DNA of 59,813 bases from JAUPVO01 sp964420875 (GTDB taxonomy: Bacteria > Patescibacteriota > Minisyncoccia > Phycocordibacterales > UBA5272): positions 1-59,813 of the forward strand of contig CAYQUK010000002.1 in assembly GCA_964420875.1 (NCBI GenBank), read 5' to 3'. Under the pieces are notes generated by a model. That model ran no database searches, was not told where the DNA came from, and saw only the letters and a program-made list of their open reading frames with translations. Shown in pieces: positions 44,028 through 52,656 of this stretch. Made by a program: the position numbers and the translations under genes. Within the stretch, counting starts at the first letter, position 1. Each line of letters starts with the position of its first letter.

Positions 44028-44057
44028 AAAAAAGGCTTGCCGTTGCAAGCCTTTTTC
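44028..44057 (+). terminator. Terminator of 43694-44011
   Basis: GGCTTGC-CGTT-GCAAGCC hairpin with A6 before and T5 after. Confidence 0.9.
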
Positions 44058-44081
44058 TTATCGAGGGTTAATTTGCTGTAC

Positions 44082-44109
44082 TTGACAAACGCAGCAAATG
44101 GTGTATACT
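44082..44109 (+). promoter_or_regulatory. Promoter of the lipoprotein gene at 44154
   Basis: TTGACA (44082-44087), 16 nt, TATACT (44104-44109). Confidence 0.8.
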
Positions 44110-44153
44110 GTGTCTAGTATAGAAACCCGCTCAATTCTATAGGAGAAAGAGCA

Positions 44154-44552
44154 ATGTACACTAAAATTCTCGTCGCCGTTCTCGTGATTACCACACTGAT
44201 TCTGCATGGTTGTGTTGTTGTTCCGGCAAATGGGTATGGCCAAGCCGCACCACACATAACAAGCTCCAACTACGGGCGAGTCCAACCTTGTGCTCCAGGA
44301 TCCGTTGCTGTTGGACGCAACCCGAACGGGAGTCTTGTCTGTCAGTGGCAAAATCACAATGGACAACAGGGTTCTGGTCTTCCAAATGGGTGCGTGCGTA
44401 CCGTTTACGGCATGCACTGCAGCCAAGCTGACGGATACACGTTGCAGCAACCGCAAATTCCACCACGGACAAACCAACAACAAGTCCAACCAACATGTCC
44501 TAATGGTTACCGCTTGCAAAGCGTAAACGGACAACTCAGGTGTGTTCCTTAG
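44154..44552 (+). CDS. Small Cys-containing lipoprotein (orphan, SD class)
   Basis: 132 aa. Lipoprotein signal with lipobox L-H-G-C at about residues 17-20 (TLILHGCVVV), so probably lipid-anchored. The mature part is Gln/Pro/Asn-rich with three Cys-centred segments ending in similar patterns (PNGSLVCQW, NGCVRTVYGMHC and PTCPNGYRLQSVNGQLRC). AGGAG 8 nt upstream sets the start. A proteobacterial-type lipobox in a CPR genome fits acquisition, although CPR lipoproteins exist too. Confidence 0.65.
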   Translation: MYTKILVAVLVITTLILHGCVVVPANGYGQAAPHITSSNYGRVQPCAPGSVAVGRNPNGSLVCQWQNHNGQQGSGLPNGCVRTVYGMHCSQADGYTLQQPQIPPRTNQQQVQPTCPNGYRLQSVNGQLRCVP

Positions 44553-44560
44553 TTTCTTGA

Positions 44561-44664
44561 GTGGGGTTACGGGGGAGTGATACTCCCGACAACAGCAATA
44601 TCGGCACACCTTCCCCAACGTGCCGCATTATCCCCACACCGACCCCTCAAAAGGTCGGTTTTTT
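44561..44664 (+). other. Structured 3' region ending in a terminator
   Basis: Outer helix GTGGGG (44561-44566) with CCCCAC (44632-44637) encloses two hairpins: GGGAGT-gat-ACTCCC (44573-44587) and CGGCAC/GTGCCG (44602-44607 with 44620-44625). It is followed directly by the terminator ACCGACC/GGTCGGT (44638-44659) plus T6. More structure than termination needs; possibly a stabilised 3' end or a 3'-derived small RNA. Confidence 0.5.
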
Positions 44665-44714
44665 CTTGTCTATTTTCATATTAAAAAGTAACACTTACAC
44701 CTTTTGGTCTAGTC

Positions 44715-44742
44715 TTGACAAGTTGATAAAAAGGTGTATACT
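44715..44742 (+). promoter_or_regulatory. Promoter of the frameshift gene at 44854
   Basis: TTGACA (44715-44720), 16 nt, TATACT (44737-44742); leader about 105 nt, AT-rich. Confidence 0.8.
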
Positions 44743-44853
44743 ATACAACAGAGGTTTTGAGAAATAATCTTTATTCATAAGGGTAATTTACAAAACTTTC
44801 TTTTTTAATTTTTTTTACGGTGAGATAATATCAAAAATCTGTACGGAGAAAAT

Positions 44854-45422
44854 ATGTCCACGAAAGTAGATCCTGTAGCAAAAGCTTTGTCTGCAAAGAC
44901 AGTTGCGACGGCGACTAAGGCGGTGGAGGATCTCAAATTCTCCTACTACATGCCGAAACATTTTTGGCCACTTGTGGCTCTCGGAGCCGTGGTGGTCCTT
45001 ATCATTGCTATAAATGTTTGGCAGTGGTCAACGTCCTCGGCAATCGATGACGCCCGTAAGAGCGGCATCAAAACTGGAATTGAACAGCAGGAAAAAGATG
45101 AGAAAGCAAGGGCGGTCGATGCGCAGCACAAAGCCACCCGGGAGGAGCTGTATGAGGCTCTTAAACGGCTGAGTGCTGCCGGGGGTGGTCGCCAGTCTGT
45201 TCTCAAGGACGTCGAGGTGACAGCAAAAAAGCCGTAGCGCCTGAGGCTGAGGCGGGGGAGAAAAAGTCTCCGCCACCAAAAGACTCAGGCGCATCGCCGA
45301 AAGATGCCGTAAAGGCATCTACGACAACTCCGACGCAATCAACAGCAGAAGGCGCTAAAAAGGCTGACTGCTTCAAGGTTCCGGGCTCCAAAGGTACATT
45401 CACTGGTCTTGGTGAATGTTGA
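44854..45422 (+). CDS. Single-pass membrane protein with apparent -1 programmed frameshift (orphan, SD class)
   Basis: Frame 0 gives 127 aa ending at TAG 45235-45237: a cytoplasmic N-terminus, one membrane helix (about residues 38-58, FWPLVALGAVVVLIIAINVW) and a charged helix. At 45225-45231 lies A-AAA-AAG in the correct phase for -1 slippage (gcA AAA AAG). GAGGTGA (45214-45220) upstream resembles an SD, and a 9-bp stem GCGCCTGAG/CTCAGGCGC (45237-45245 with 45284-45292) starts 5 nt downstream. The -1 frame stays open for 63 codons to TGA 45420-45422, 12 nt before the terminator, giving a 189-aa product with a Pro/Ala/Lys tail and two Cys near the end. The alternative is one A missing from the A6 run (assembly error or mutation). 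GGAG 5 nt before ATG 44854 sets the start. Confidence 0.6.
45225..45292 (+). promoter_or_regulatory. Candidate -1 ribosomal frameshift signal
   Basis: Slippery heptamer A-AAA-AAG (45225-45231), 5-nt spacer, 9-bp stem with an inner GGCGG/CCGCC hairpin (45251-45255 with 45270-45274). Same heptamer as in E. coli dnaX. Confidence 0.55.
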
Positions 45423-45434
45423 ACTAAGGGTCAC

Positions 45435-45470
45435 AAAAGGGTCTCGCAAAACATCGCGAGACCCTTTTTT
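45435..45470 (+). terminator. Terminator of the frameshift gene
   Basis: GGGTCTCGC-8 nt-GCGAGACCC hairpin with T6. It sits right after the -1-frame stop and ~200 nt after the frame-0 stop. Confidence 0.92.
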
Positions 45471-45495
45471 CTATATAAAATAAAGGTTAAACACC

Positions 45496-45523
45496 TTGAC
45501 AAATACTGTAAATAGTGTATACT
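45496..45523 (+). promoter_or_regulatory. Promoter of the Cys-rich exported protein at 45593
   Basis: TTGACA (45496-45501), 16 nt, TATACT (45518-45523). Confidence 0.8.
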
Positions 45524-45592
45524 GTTTACAGGCGTTCAGGAGTTAAAAACCTGAACAAAATCAGTTCACAGTACAATCACATTGGAGTTCAC

Positions 45593-46600
45593 ATGAAGAA
45601 GTTCATCGCTATGATCGCAGGCGTAATCACGCTGTTCTCTGCAGCTGCACACGCAGCCGCAGTTCAAGACTGCCGTCACGATGTGGCGCCGGTAGAAATC
45701 GGCCGCTACGCAGCCGATCAAAAGAACAACGTAATAGTGTCGGAGGAAGTGATTCCTGTCGGCTCTACCGTTACCATGTCCTATCGTGTCGGTGACGACA
45801 TGATAGGTTGGGTAACTTGCCGTACGACGAAGGTTCGTAAACATGCCACTGTCAAAGGTGGAGAGGTTTACGACATCGGTTGCGGTAATGTTGTCCGCAA
45901 GGCTGAAAAAGCTGGCGTCGTTCGTAAAGAAGAACCGGCGACCAATCTCGACATTCAACGTCCTGTTTGCGACGGAAAGTGCCAACTTGAAAAAGTTTGC
46001 GCCACTGACAACGGGGCATTGGTTGCCACCGAAGTTGGTCTGGTCTGTAAGCTGCCAAAACTCTCTATGACCTTTGAACAAGAGGTCGAGACTAACGGCA
46101 AAGTTACATGGACAGATAAGGGTTGGGTTGGCGAAAAGCATACAGTCCTAGGACCAAAGCTCGACGTCGCCATCGGCAAAACCGAAGTAAACATTTCGAA
46201 AGAGGTGTGCTACACACAAGGGTGTTCGCGCCCAGCGGCAAAGTTTGTTGCCGAAGTGAAGGCGGGATTCTGTGGCATCGTCGTCCTGAATGTTGGTCCA
46301 AAAGACAGACTGTTCGCATTCGGCAAAGCGGATCACAACGGAAAGATGGTCATGCAGATGGTCGAGCTTCAAAACTCCGACATCAAAGCAGACAAAAACA
46401 TCAATCTTGCGGGGCTGAAAGCTCGCGGGGCGACATACAAAAACGTTTCCAAGGTCGAGATTTCTCGCTTCGGAAATGATTGCGATAAGTTGCAGGAGTT
46501 CGTGGAGGGGCCATTTTGGCCAGCTTTCGCAAAAGCCTACAACTTGCCGGACGTCTGCGACAAGAAACGTATCGCCGGACCAATCGGTAAGCTCGAATAA
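45593..46600 (+). CDS. Exported Cys-rich protein (orphan, SD class)
   Basis: 335 aa. Signal peptide ends SAAAHA (about residue 21). Mature chain has about a dozen Cys, several in close pairs (PVCDGKCQLEKVC and VCYTQGC), suggesting disulfide bonds outside the cell. The N-terminal part (EEVIPVGSTVTMSYRVGDD) could be a small beta domain. No family recognised. GGAG 5 nt before ATG 45593 sets the start. Clearly GC-richer than the surface protein gene that follows. Confidence 0.65.
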   Translation: MKKFIAMIAGVITLFSAAAHAAAVQDCRHDVAPVEIGRYAADQKNNVIVSEEVIPVGSTVTMSYRVGDDMIGWVTCRTTKVRKHATVKGGEVYDIGCGNVVRKAEKAGVVRKEEPATNLDIQRPVCDGKCQLEKVCATDNGALVATEVGLVCKLPKLSMTFEQEVETNGKVTWTDKGWVGEKHTVLGPKLDVAIGKTEVNISKEVCYTQGCSRPAAKFVAEVKAGFCGIVVLNVGPKDRLFAFGKADHNGKMVMQMVELQNSDIKADKNINLAGLKARGATYKNVSKVEISRFGNDCDKLQEFVEGPFWPAFAKAYNLPDVCDKKRIAGPIGKLE

Positions 46601-46623
46601 GGAAGAGCTAATAAATTCCTAAA

Positions 46624-46658
46624 ACCGACCCGGAGCGCGCAAGTGCCCCGGGTCTTTT
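46624..46658 (+). terminator. Terminator of 45593-46600
   Basis: GACCCGG/CCGGGTC hairpin with a 14-nt loop and T4 tail. Confidence 0.8.
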
Positions 46659-46661
46659 CTA

Positions 46662-46670
46662 TTGTGGATA
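46662..46670 (-). promoter_or_regulatory. Isolated consensus DnaA box
   Basis: TGTGGATAA, i.e. TTATCCACA on the minus strand, 1 nt upstream of the -35 of the surface-protein promoter. Could allow DnaA to affect that promoter; a chance match is also possible. Confidence 0.35.
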
Positions 46671-46671
46671 A

Positions 46672-46701
46672 CTTGACAAAAGCCTACTTAGTGTGATATA
46701 A
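46672..46701 (+). promoter_or_regulatory. Promoter of the 817-aa surface protein
   Basis: TTGACA (46672-46677), 18 nt, extended -10 TGA-TATAAT (46696-46701). A second TATAAT follows near 46723. Confidence 0.65.
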
Positions 46702-46753
46702 TGTTTATCAATTAATAGGTGTATAATCTTATTATTAAAAAATACTTTATATT

Positions 46754-49207
46754 ATGATAAAAAATTTACTAACAAAAAGTCGCAAAATTATTTCAATTGG
46801 AATTTTTGTGCTCACTGTTTTTGTTTCAGCTTCTAATATAACATCAGCTCAATGGAATGATGATTGGGGTATATACGACACGACAAATCAAGGTAATTAT
46901 GGAAACTGGGATAATATCAATGTTGATTTTGTTGACAATGTTTGTGGTTGGTCTACACAGTGCCCAACAAACACATCTTGGGACACAACCAATAATTGGG
47001 GTATATACGACACGACAAATCAAGGCGATTACAATACTTGGTCAAATCCTAATGTTGATTTTGTAAACCCTTATTGTAATACATATGATTGTTCTGGTAC
47101 TGTAAATCCAACATGGGTTCCACCACAAACCAATGACTATTGGAGCAATCCAGAGCCGACATTTACTGCGACCCCAAACACTTGGAATACACAGACTATA
47201 CCTAACACATACATACCAGCAAATACATACACTGGGTATACAGGATATACAACACCGAATACATACTATATAGCACCAACGAGCTATCCTACATATCGTG
47301 CACCAACATACACTACACCTACATATACCGCACCAGCGAATAACACCAACACAAACTGGTCTAACTATAACTACAACAATACAGTCAGCACCTATAATCC
47401 TGTATACAACACAAACACAACAGTAAATACAAATAACACTTGTGCTGGTCAAAACAACTGTAACAACACTTCTAATTACACATATAACAACGTTATAAAC
47501 AACAACACTACAGGTAGCTATAACAACACTACATATGTTCAGCCAACATACACACAGCCAACACCGGTGTGTACAAACGGAGCAACAAATTATCCTGGAT
47601 GTAATATCTGTCCAACTGGTCTCGTGTATACAAACGGTCACTGTGTTACAAATGTAGTAACAAACAACTGTCCTACAAACTACTACTGGAATGGTACAAG
47701 TTGTGTACCTCAAACAAAGACTTGTCCAAATGGTCAGACTGTTAGTATTTGGGATGTGTGTCCAAATCAAACACAAACATGTTGGAACGGTACAGTTATA
47801 CCAGTAACATCAGTTTGTCCAAGCCAATACAAAATCTGTCCAAATGGAACAACAGTATTGATATCACAACAGTGTTACAAGACTTGTCCAAACGGAACAA
47901 CAGTCCCAGATACACAAGTTTGTTACAGAGTGTGTCCAAACGGAACAACAGTCCCAGATACACAAATCTGTCCAACGTATAACAACTACCCGACAGTTGA
48001 TATCAACATCAACCCAAGTATAGTAAATCGTGGAGAGGGTGCCGTCCTAACATGGACAAGCCAAAACGCGACATATTGTACAGCTTCAAACGGATGGAGT
48101 GGTAATGTAAATTTACAAGGGTCAATGAACAGATCAAATCTGCTCGACACAACCGTATACACTATCACTTGTTATAATGCCCAAGGTCAATCAGCAACAG
48201 ACAGCACAACAGTAACAGTGCGTCAGAACTTGCCATCTAGTCACAGAGTTGTAACGACAGCAGTAACACAGATAACAAAGACAAGCGCTAGATGTAATGG
48301 TGTGGGGATCATATCAAATGGAGTATATTCAAATGGTTGGTTCGAATACGGCGAGACTCGTGATCTGGGTCGTGTTACAAACAGTGCCTCAATCGGTAAC
48401 TTGCCATCTTCACCATTTGGTAATCAGATAACAGGCCTCAAGGCTAATACTACATATTACTGTAGAGCGGTGATGAGTAATGCTAATGGTACATACAGAG
48501 GTGAAATAATATCATTCCGCACTACTAGCGACTCGATAACATATATACCAGTAACACCGAGCAATCCAAAGACCCCAACAAAACCTATTATATGTACAGA
48601 TGACACAGGAGCAAAAGAGTCTCTGTCTGAAGGAGAGAAATTGATGTCTATCACTCTAGAGAAAAAGTCTGGTCTGGTAGCATTAGGAGAGGTGGTAGAG
48701 TATCGTGCTCATTATCTAAATACAAGTAAGATCAAATTAACAAACGTAACCATCAAGATGGTACTGCCTAGTGAGATGACATATATCAGCAGTAACAGAG
48801 GTGTATACGATGAGAGCAACAACACAGTGGTTGCAAATCTAGACACAGTAGGGGCTGGTATGTCAGATGATCTGATTGTAAAGGTAAAAGTAAAAGACAG
48901 CGCATCTGTAAACAAATCAGCTGTAGTCAGTACATATATATCTTATGATGCACTAGACAGCAAGGGTTCATCTATTAGAGACGAGAACACTGCATATATA
49001 GTTAGCACTATAGCAGCAGCTCAAGATGAGGCTAAAAATAATACAGAAGTAACAAAGACTGACACAAAGACTAGCAATGACAGATCTTTCTTGCCTAATA
49101 CTGTATTAGAGTGGCTAGCAATCATAGCCTTGATACTGGTTCTCATTGTTCTCGGTAGATCTATATATACTGGGATAAAAGGCGAGGCGCATAAGGGTCA
49201 TCACTAA
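46754..49207 (+). CDS. Large repeat-containing cell-surface protein
   Basis: 817 aa. Signal peptide (about 1-34); two ~44-residue repeats GIYDTTNQGxYxxW with NVDFV; a Thr/Asn/Tyr-rich low-complexity stalk (about 130-260); a Cys-repeat block built on CPNGTTVPDTQ-like units (about 270-410); a PKD/Ig-like domain (NPSIVNRGEGAVLTWTSQN); a fibronectin-like domain (KTSARCNGVGIISNGV, LKANTTYYCRAVM); a DUF11-like domain (GEVVEYRAHYLNTSKIKLTNV); and a C-terminal membrane helix preceded by LPNT and followed by a basic/His tail. The end resembles a sortase-type or simple tail anchor. Likely an adhesin or stalk contacting a host cell. Confidence 0.75.
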   Translation: MIKNLLTKSRKIISIGIFVLTVFVSASNITSAQWNDDWGIYDTTNQGNYGNWDNINVDFVDNVCGWSTQCPTNTSWDTTNNWGIYDTTNQGDYNTWSNPNVDFVNPYCNTYDCSGTVNPTWVPPQTNDYWSNPEPTFTATPNTWNTQTIPNTYIPANTYTGYTGYTTPNTYYIAPTSYPTYRAPTYTTPTYTAPANNTNTNWSNYNYNNTVSTYNPVYNTNTTVNTNNTCAGQNNCNNTSNYTYNNVINNNTTGSYNNTTYVQPTYTQPTPVCTNGATNYPGCNICPTGLVYTNGHCVTNVVTNNCPTNYYWNGTSCVPQTKTCPNGQTVSIWDVCPNQTQTCWNGTVIPVTSVCPSQYKICPNGTTVLISQQCYKTCPNGTTVPDTQVCYRVCPNGTTVPDTQICPTYNNYPTVDININPSIVNRGEGAVLTWTSQNATYCTASNGWSGNVNLQGSMNRSNLLDTTVYTITCYNAQGQSATDSTTVTVRQNLPSSHRVVTTAVTQITKTSARCNGVGIISNGVYSNGWFEYGETRDLGRVTNSASIGNLPSSPFGNQITGLKANTTYYCRAVMSNANGTYRGEIISFRTTSDSITYIPVTPSNPKTPTKPIICTDDTGAKESLSEGEKLMSITLEKKSGLVALGEVVEYRAHYLNTSKIKLTNVTIKMVLPSEMTYISSNRGVYDESNNTVVANLDTVGAGMSDDLIVKVKVKDSASVNKSAVVSTYISYDALDSKGSSIRDENTAYIVSTIAAAQDEAKNNTEVTKTDTKTSNDRSFLPNTVLEWLAIIALILVLIVLGRSIYTGIKGEAHKGHH
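46863..47025 (+). repeat. 31-bp direct repeat inside the surface-protein gene
   Basis: Identical 31-nt copies at 46863-46893 and 46995-47025, 132 nt (44 codons) apart, encoding WGIYDTTNQG. Exact at DNA level, so recent duplication or gene conversion. Confidence 0.85.
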
Positions 49208-49250
49208 GATAATCTAAAACTCCAACAACAAAAAGCCTTTAATAGTAAAT

Positions 49251-49281
49251 AAAAACAGCCGCCCGAAGGGCGGCTGTTTTG
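49251..49281 (+). terminator. Terminator of the surface-protein gene
   Basis: ACAGCCGCCC-gaa-GGGCGGCTGT hairpin with A and T tracts. Confidence 0.9.
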
Positions 49282-49284
49282 TGT

Positions 49285-49290
49285 TAAAAT
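49285..49290 (+). promoter_or_regulatory. Extended -10 of the tsaE-polA operon, leaderless
   Basis: TGT-TAAAAT, 6 nt, ATG 49297. Confidence 0.8.
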
Positions 49291-49296
49291 ATAGAG

Positions 49297-49752
49297 ATGA
49301 AGTTAAAAGGTGTAAAGTTGGAACATTTAGACCAAGTCGCAACAGCGATAGTGGATAGTTTAAATGAAACAAAGACCTCAAAAATAATACATTTGGTGGG
49401 GGATCTGGGGGCTGGCAAGACAACCTTGGTTAAAAGTATAGCAAAGGTGCTCGGCATCACGGCGTCTGTTCAGAGTCCGACTTTTGTTTTTATGCGCGAG
49501 TATGAAACCAAACACAAAACAATAAAAAAACTTTATCACATAGATGCTTACAGATTTGAAAACAAAGACGAAGGCAAGGTTCTCGAGTTGGACAAAATAC
49601 AAAATAAAAATACTCTTACAATAATCGAGTGGCCAGAGAAAATGCATGCAGGAGATCCAGATATTATCCTCACTTTGAAACATAAAAACGAAAACGAGAG
49701 AGATATAGACGTCAAACACATAGTAAAGAAACCAGATGTTAAGCAAAAATAA
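49297..49752 (+). CDS. tsaE: tRNA threonylcarbamoyladenosine biosynthesis ATPase TsaE
   Basis: 151 aa. Essential partner of TsaB/TsaD in making t6A37 on ANN-decoding tRNAs. Walker A GDLGAGKTTLVKSIA, the SPTFVFMREYE segment, LYHIDAYRFE and IIEWPEKM are the family pattern. First gene of an operon; overlaps polA by 17 nt. Confidence 0.95.
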   Translation: MKLKGVKLEHLDQVATAIVDSLNETKTSKIIHLVGDLGAGKTTLVKSIAKVLGITASVQSPTFVFMREYETKHKTIKKLYHIDAYRFENKDEGKVLELDKIQNKNTLTIIEWPEKMHAGDPDIILTLKHKNENERDIDVKHIVKKPDVKQK

Positions 49753-52093
49753 AAAGAGAATAATACTGATAGATAGTCACGCACTACTTCATCGTGCGTA
49801 TCATGCAATGAGCGGATTCTCGACCAGAGACGGTAGGCCTACAGGGGCGCTGTTTGGATTTGTTCGTATGATATTCAACGGTGTAAAAGACGTAGACCCA
49901 GAGTATGTGGTGGCATGTTATGATTTACCAAAACCAACATTTCGCCACATAGCCTATGAGAATTATAAAGGTACGCGTAAAAGTACTGACGATGATTTGA
50001 AAAGTCAGATAGTTGAAAGTAAAAGATTCTGCCAAGCCCTAGGTATACCGATAATAGAGCTTGAGGGGTTCGAAGCTGATGATTTATTGGGTACCCTTTC
50101 GAGGCAGTTTGATCCAAAGGAATATGATGTGGTAATAGTGAGTGGTGACATGGATGTGATGCAGCTCGTGAATAAAAACGTCTTTGTATACACTATGAAA
50201 AAAGGCATTGAGACGGCGTTTTTTGATGAGGCTGCGGTGCTGGCTAGATACGGCATCACACCAGCCCAGATACCGGACTACAAAGGGCTAGCCGGAGATG
50301 CAGGTGATAACATTATGGGAGTAGATGGCATAGGGGAAAAGACAGCCATCAAGCTAGTTAATGCTTTTGATAGTATTGAAAATTTATATAAACAAATTGA
50401 AAAAGACGAGAAAAAAGTACTGGAATACATTTCTCCCAGAATACTCGAGAAATTAAAAACAAATCAAGATGAGGCTATCTTTTCAAAGACATTAGCAACT
50501 ATAAGATTGGACGCAGAAGTTAAACCAGATCTAAATCATCATTGGCCAGAATGTGTTGATATTAAAAAGTATCAGTCTCTCTGTGATGAGTATGAGCTCC
50601 GTAGTCTTCGTAATTATTTTGACTATTTTGAAATGGAAAAAGAGGGGAAAAGTTTGGATGACATAGAGCAAGAAAAAGAGAGCAACAAAGTGGTGATAGC
50701 AGATGAGCAATTGGAGGAGTTGCAAAGTATGGCGATACTGCTCAACTCAGAACAAATAAAACCAACGTTTGAAGAGATACAAACTACACATCAAATAGTT
50801 GGTGGATATGATGAGACCAAAAAAGTTTTATTAGAAAAAATAAATGAGTCTGGATTGACTGACTATTATAACAACACAGAGTTACCGATACTGGAGATCA
50901 TTCGCCATATGGGGCGGTCAGGTATGTGTGTAGACATGAAGGCGTTGGATGAGCAGCTTAAAAATTTTGAAAAAAGAATAAAAGAGTTTGAACAAAAGAT
51001 ATACAAATTGGCAGGTAGAGAGTTTTTGATCTCGAGCCCAAAACAACTGGGTGAAGTACTTTATGATGAGATGGGTCTCGGGCAGAAAATTAAAAAGACA
51101 GCCACAGGTAAACGCAGTACAAATGTAGAGATGCTAAACAGTATGCGTGAGGAACATGAGATAATAGATCTGATACTCAGCTGGCGTGAAGTGAGCAAGC
51201 TATACAGCACATATTTACACCCACTAGCTGGATTTGTTGGGGACGATGGACGTATACATCCGCATTTTTTGCAGACAGGCGCGTCCACGGGCAGGTTTAG
51301 TTGTGAGAATCCAAACATGCAGAATTTGCCAGTAAAGAGCGAGTATTCTGAGGCTATTAGAAATATATTTGTGGCAGACAAAGGTTGCAAGTTGATATCT
51401 CTAGACTATTCACAGATAGATCTGCGCGCTGCGGCCATACTTTCCCATGATGAGAACCTAATAGATATATTTAAAAGAAATCAAGATGTACATCTTGGTG
51501 TGGCCGCGAGAACTCTTCACAAAAAAGAAGAAGACGTAACAAAAGAAGAGAGAAGAAAGGCAAAAGCTATAAATTTTGGGATACTTTACGGTATGGGTGT
51601 GAATGCTTTAAAAGAGTCCATGGGGGTAGATAGGGCAGAGGCGCAAGAGTTCTATGATACTTACAAGTCTACATTCACAACATTGATGAGTTATTTAGAA
51701 AAAGTTAAGGCTGAAGCTACAAAAACTGGATACACTGTTACACTTTTTGGTCGTCCGCGCCACATTCCACTGTTGCGATCAAAGATCCCTTTTATGAGGT
51801 CTCAAGGTGAACGAATAGCTATCAACGCCCCAATACAAGGGACTAGCGCCGATATTATCAAGCTAGGCATGATAGATGTTTACAAGGATTTGGAAAAGTA
51901 TTTTAAAAACGGAGATCTCAAAATGCAGCTGCAAATACACGATGAGTTAGTGTTTGAGGCAAAAGAGGCGCTGGCTGTGGAGTTGTCAGAGAAAATAAAA
52001 ACAATAATGCAAAATGTTTTAGAAAAAAGAGGTATCAATATAATACCTCTCAAGGTTAGTTGTGATATAGGGGATAAGCTTGGAAAACTATGA
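49736..52093 (+). CDS. polA: DNA polymerase I without proofreading domain
   Basis: 785 aa. N-terminal 5'-3' flap exonuclease (about 1-300: LIDSHALLHRAYHA, EGFEADDLLG, GDAGDNIMGVDGIGEKTA) and C-terminal polymerase (motif A SLDYSQIDLRAAA, motif B RRKAKAINFGILYGMG, motif C QIHDELVFE). Only ~80 residues lie between, too few for the 3'-5' exonuclease domain, and no DxE motif is seen, so the enzyme should lack proofreading. Serves Okazaki processing and repair. Overlaps both neighbours. Confidence 0.96.
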   Translation: MLSKNKKRIILIDSHALLHRAYHAMSGFSTRDGRPTGALFGFVRMIFNGVKDVDPEYVVACYDLPKPTFRHIAYENYKGTRKSTDDDLKSQIVESKRFCQALGIPIIELEGFEADDLLGTLSRQFDPKEYDVVIVSGDMDVMQLVNKNVFVYTMKKGIETAFFDEAAVLARYGITPAQIPDYKGLAGDAGDNIMGVDGIGEKTAIKLVNAFDSIENLYKQIEKDEKKVLEYISPRILEKLKTNQDEAIFSKTLATIRLDAEVKPDLNHHWPECVDIKKYQSLCDEYELRSLRNYFDYFEMEKEGKSLDDIEQEKESNKVVIADEQLEELQSMAILLNSEQIKPTFEEIQTTHQIVGGYDETKKVLLEKINESGLTDYYNNTELPILEIIRHMGRSGMCVDMKALDEQLKNFEKRIKEFEQKIYKLAGREFLISSPKQLGEVLYDEMGLGQKIKKTATGKRSTNVEMLNSMREEHEIIDLILSWREVSKLYSTYLHPLAGFVGDDGRIHPHFLQTGASTGRFSCENPNMQNLPVKSEYSEAIRNIFVADKGCKLISLDYSQIDLRAAAILSHDENLIDIFKRNQDVHLGVAARTLHKKEEDVTKEERRKAKAINFGILYGMGVNALKESMGVDRAEAQEFYDTYKSTFTTLMSYLEKVKAEATKTGYTVTLFGRPRHIPLLRSKIPFMRSQGERIAINAPIQGTSADIIKLGMIDVYKDLEKYFKNGDLKMQLQIHDELVFEAKEALAVELSEKIKTIMQNVLEKRGINIIPLKVSCDIGDKLGKL

Positions 52094-52656
52094 TCTATGT
52101 AAGAGTTGGAACAAATTTAAAAGAGAGAATGAAGGGGGACAAGATATTCTCTGGCACAACTCGTGTTCTGAGAGCTGGAGAAATAGAAAGCCTAAAACAA
52201 TATTTACAAGCAGATATGTTTGGGAATAGAGAGGTGATACGCATCGAAGAGTGGCAAGGTGAGAAAGAAAGAGAGGTTTTGTATGGGTATTTGAAAGAAA
52301 TGCAAAAGTCAGAAAATGTGTTTTTGATAGACGAGACACAGATATTGCCAGCAACACTGAAAAAGCTTTCAACTTTTGCTGAAAAAGTCTTTGACTGTCA
52401 GGAGGAAAAGGAAAAAGTAGATCCTTTTGTATTAGCAACATTGATACAAAACAAAAACAAGCGTGGAGCCTGGATAGAGCTACAGAGAATAAAGGGTCTG
52501 ATGCCAGCTGAGGAGTTGCAGGGGGTATTGTTTTGGAAAATGAAAACAATGAGAAACAAAGAGGGTATGTTTGATCTTATTAATATGCGCCACGAGGCAC
52601 ATGAGGGGAAAGGTGATTTGTATGATGACCTAGAGAAGCTTATACTAAAAATATGA
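52090..52656 (+). CDS. holA-like: Short DNA polymerase III delta subunit-like protein (HolA-like)
   Basis: 188 aa. NVFLIDETQILPATLKKLSTFA and the following DPFVLATLIQNKNKRGAWIEL to LQGVLFWKMKTM follow the delta-subunit pattern (clamp-loader subunit that opens the DnaN ring). Typical HolA is ~340 aa; here the N-terminal part is much reduced, as in other reduced genomes. Starts ATGA-overlapped with polA. Reasonably likely, not certain. Confidence 0.6.
   Translation: MIYVRVGTNLKERMKGDKIFSGTTRVLRAGEIESLKQYLQADMFGNREVIRIEEWQGEKEREVLYGYLKEMQKSENVFLIDETQILPATLKKLSTFAEKVFDCQEEKEKVDPFVLATLIQNKNKRGAWIELQRIKGLMPAEELQGVLFWKMKTMRNKEGMFDLINMRHEAHEGKGDLYDDLEKLILKI

Noticed and set aside
45615..46141. 191-aa minus-strand ORF over the Cys-rich exported gene
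   Set aside because: Shadow of the plus-strand gene, which has promoter, SD, signal peptide and terminator.
43616..46660. Prophage or plasmid remnant
   Set aside because: No integrase, replication, capsid or mobilisation gene; four unrelated small genes with separate promoters.
47042..47776. 244-aa Cys/Val/Ile-rich ORF on the minus strand
   Set aside because: Antisense shadow of the Thr/Asn-rich surface protein; biased composition only mirrors the coding strand and it has no promoter.
46863..47960. CRISPR-like array
   Set aside because: The repeats are in frame within one long coding sequence, have unequal spacing and no unique spacers; no cas genes nearby.
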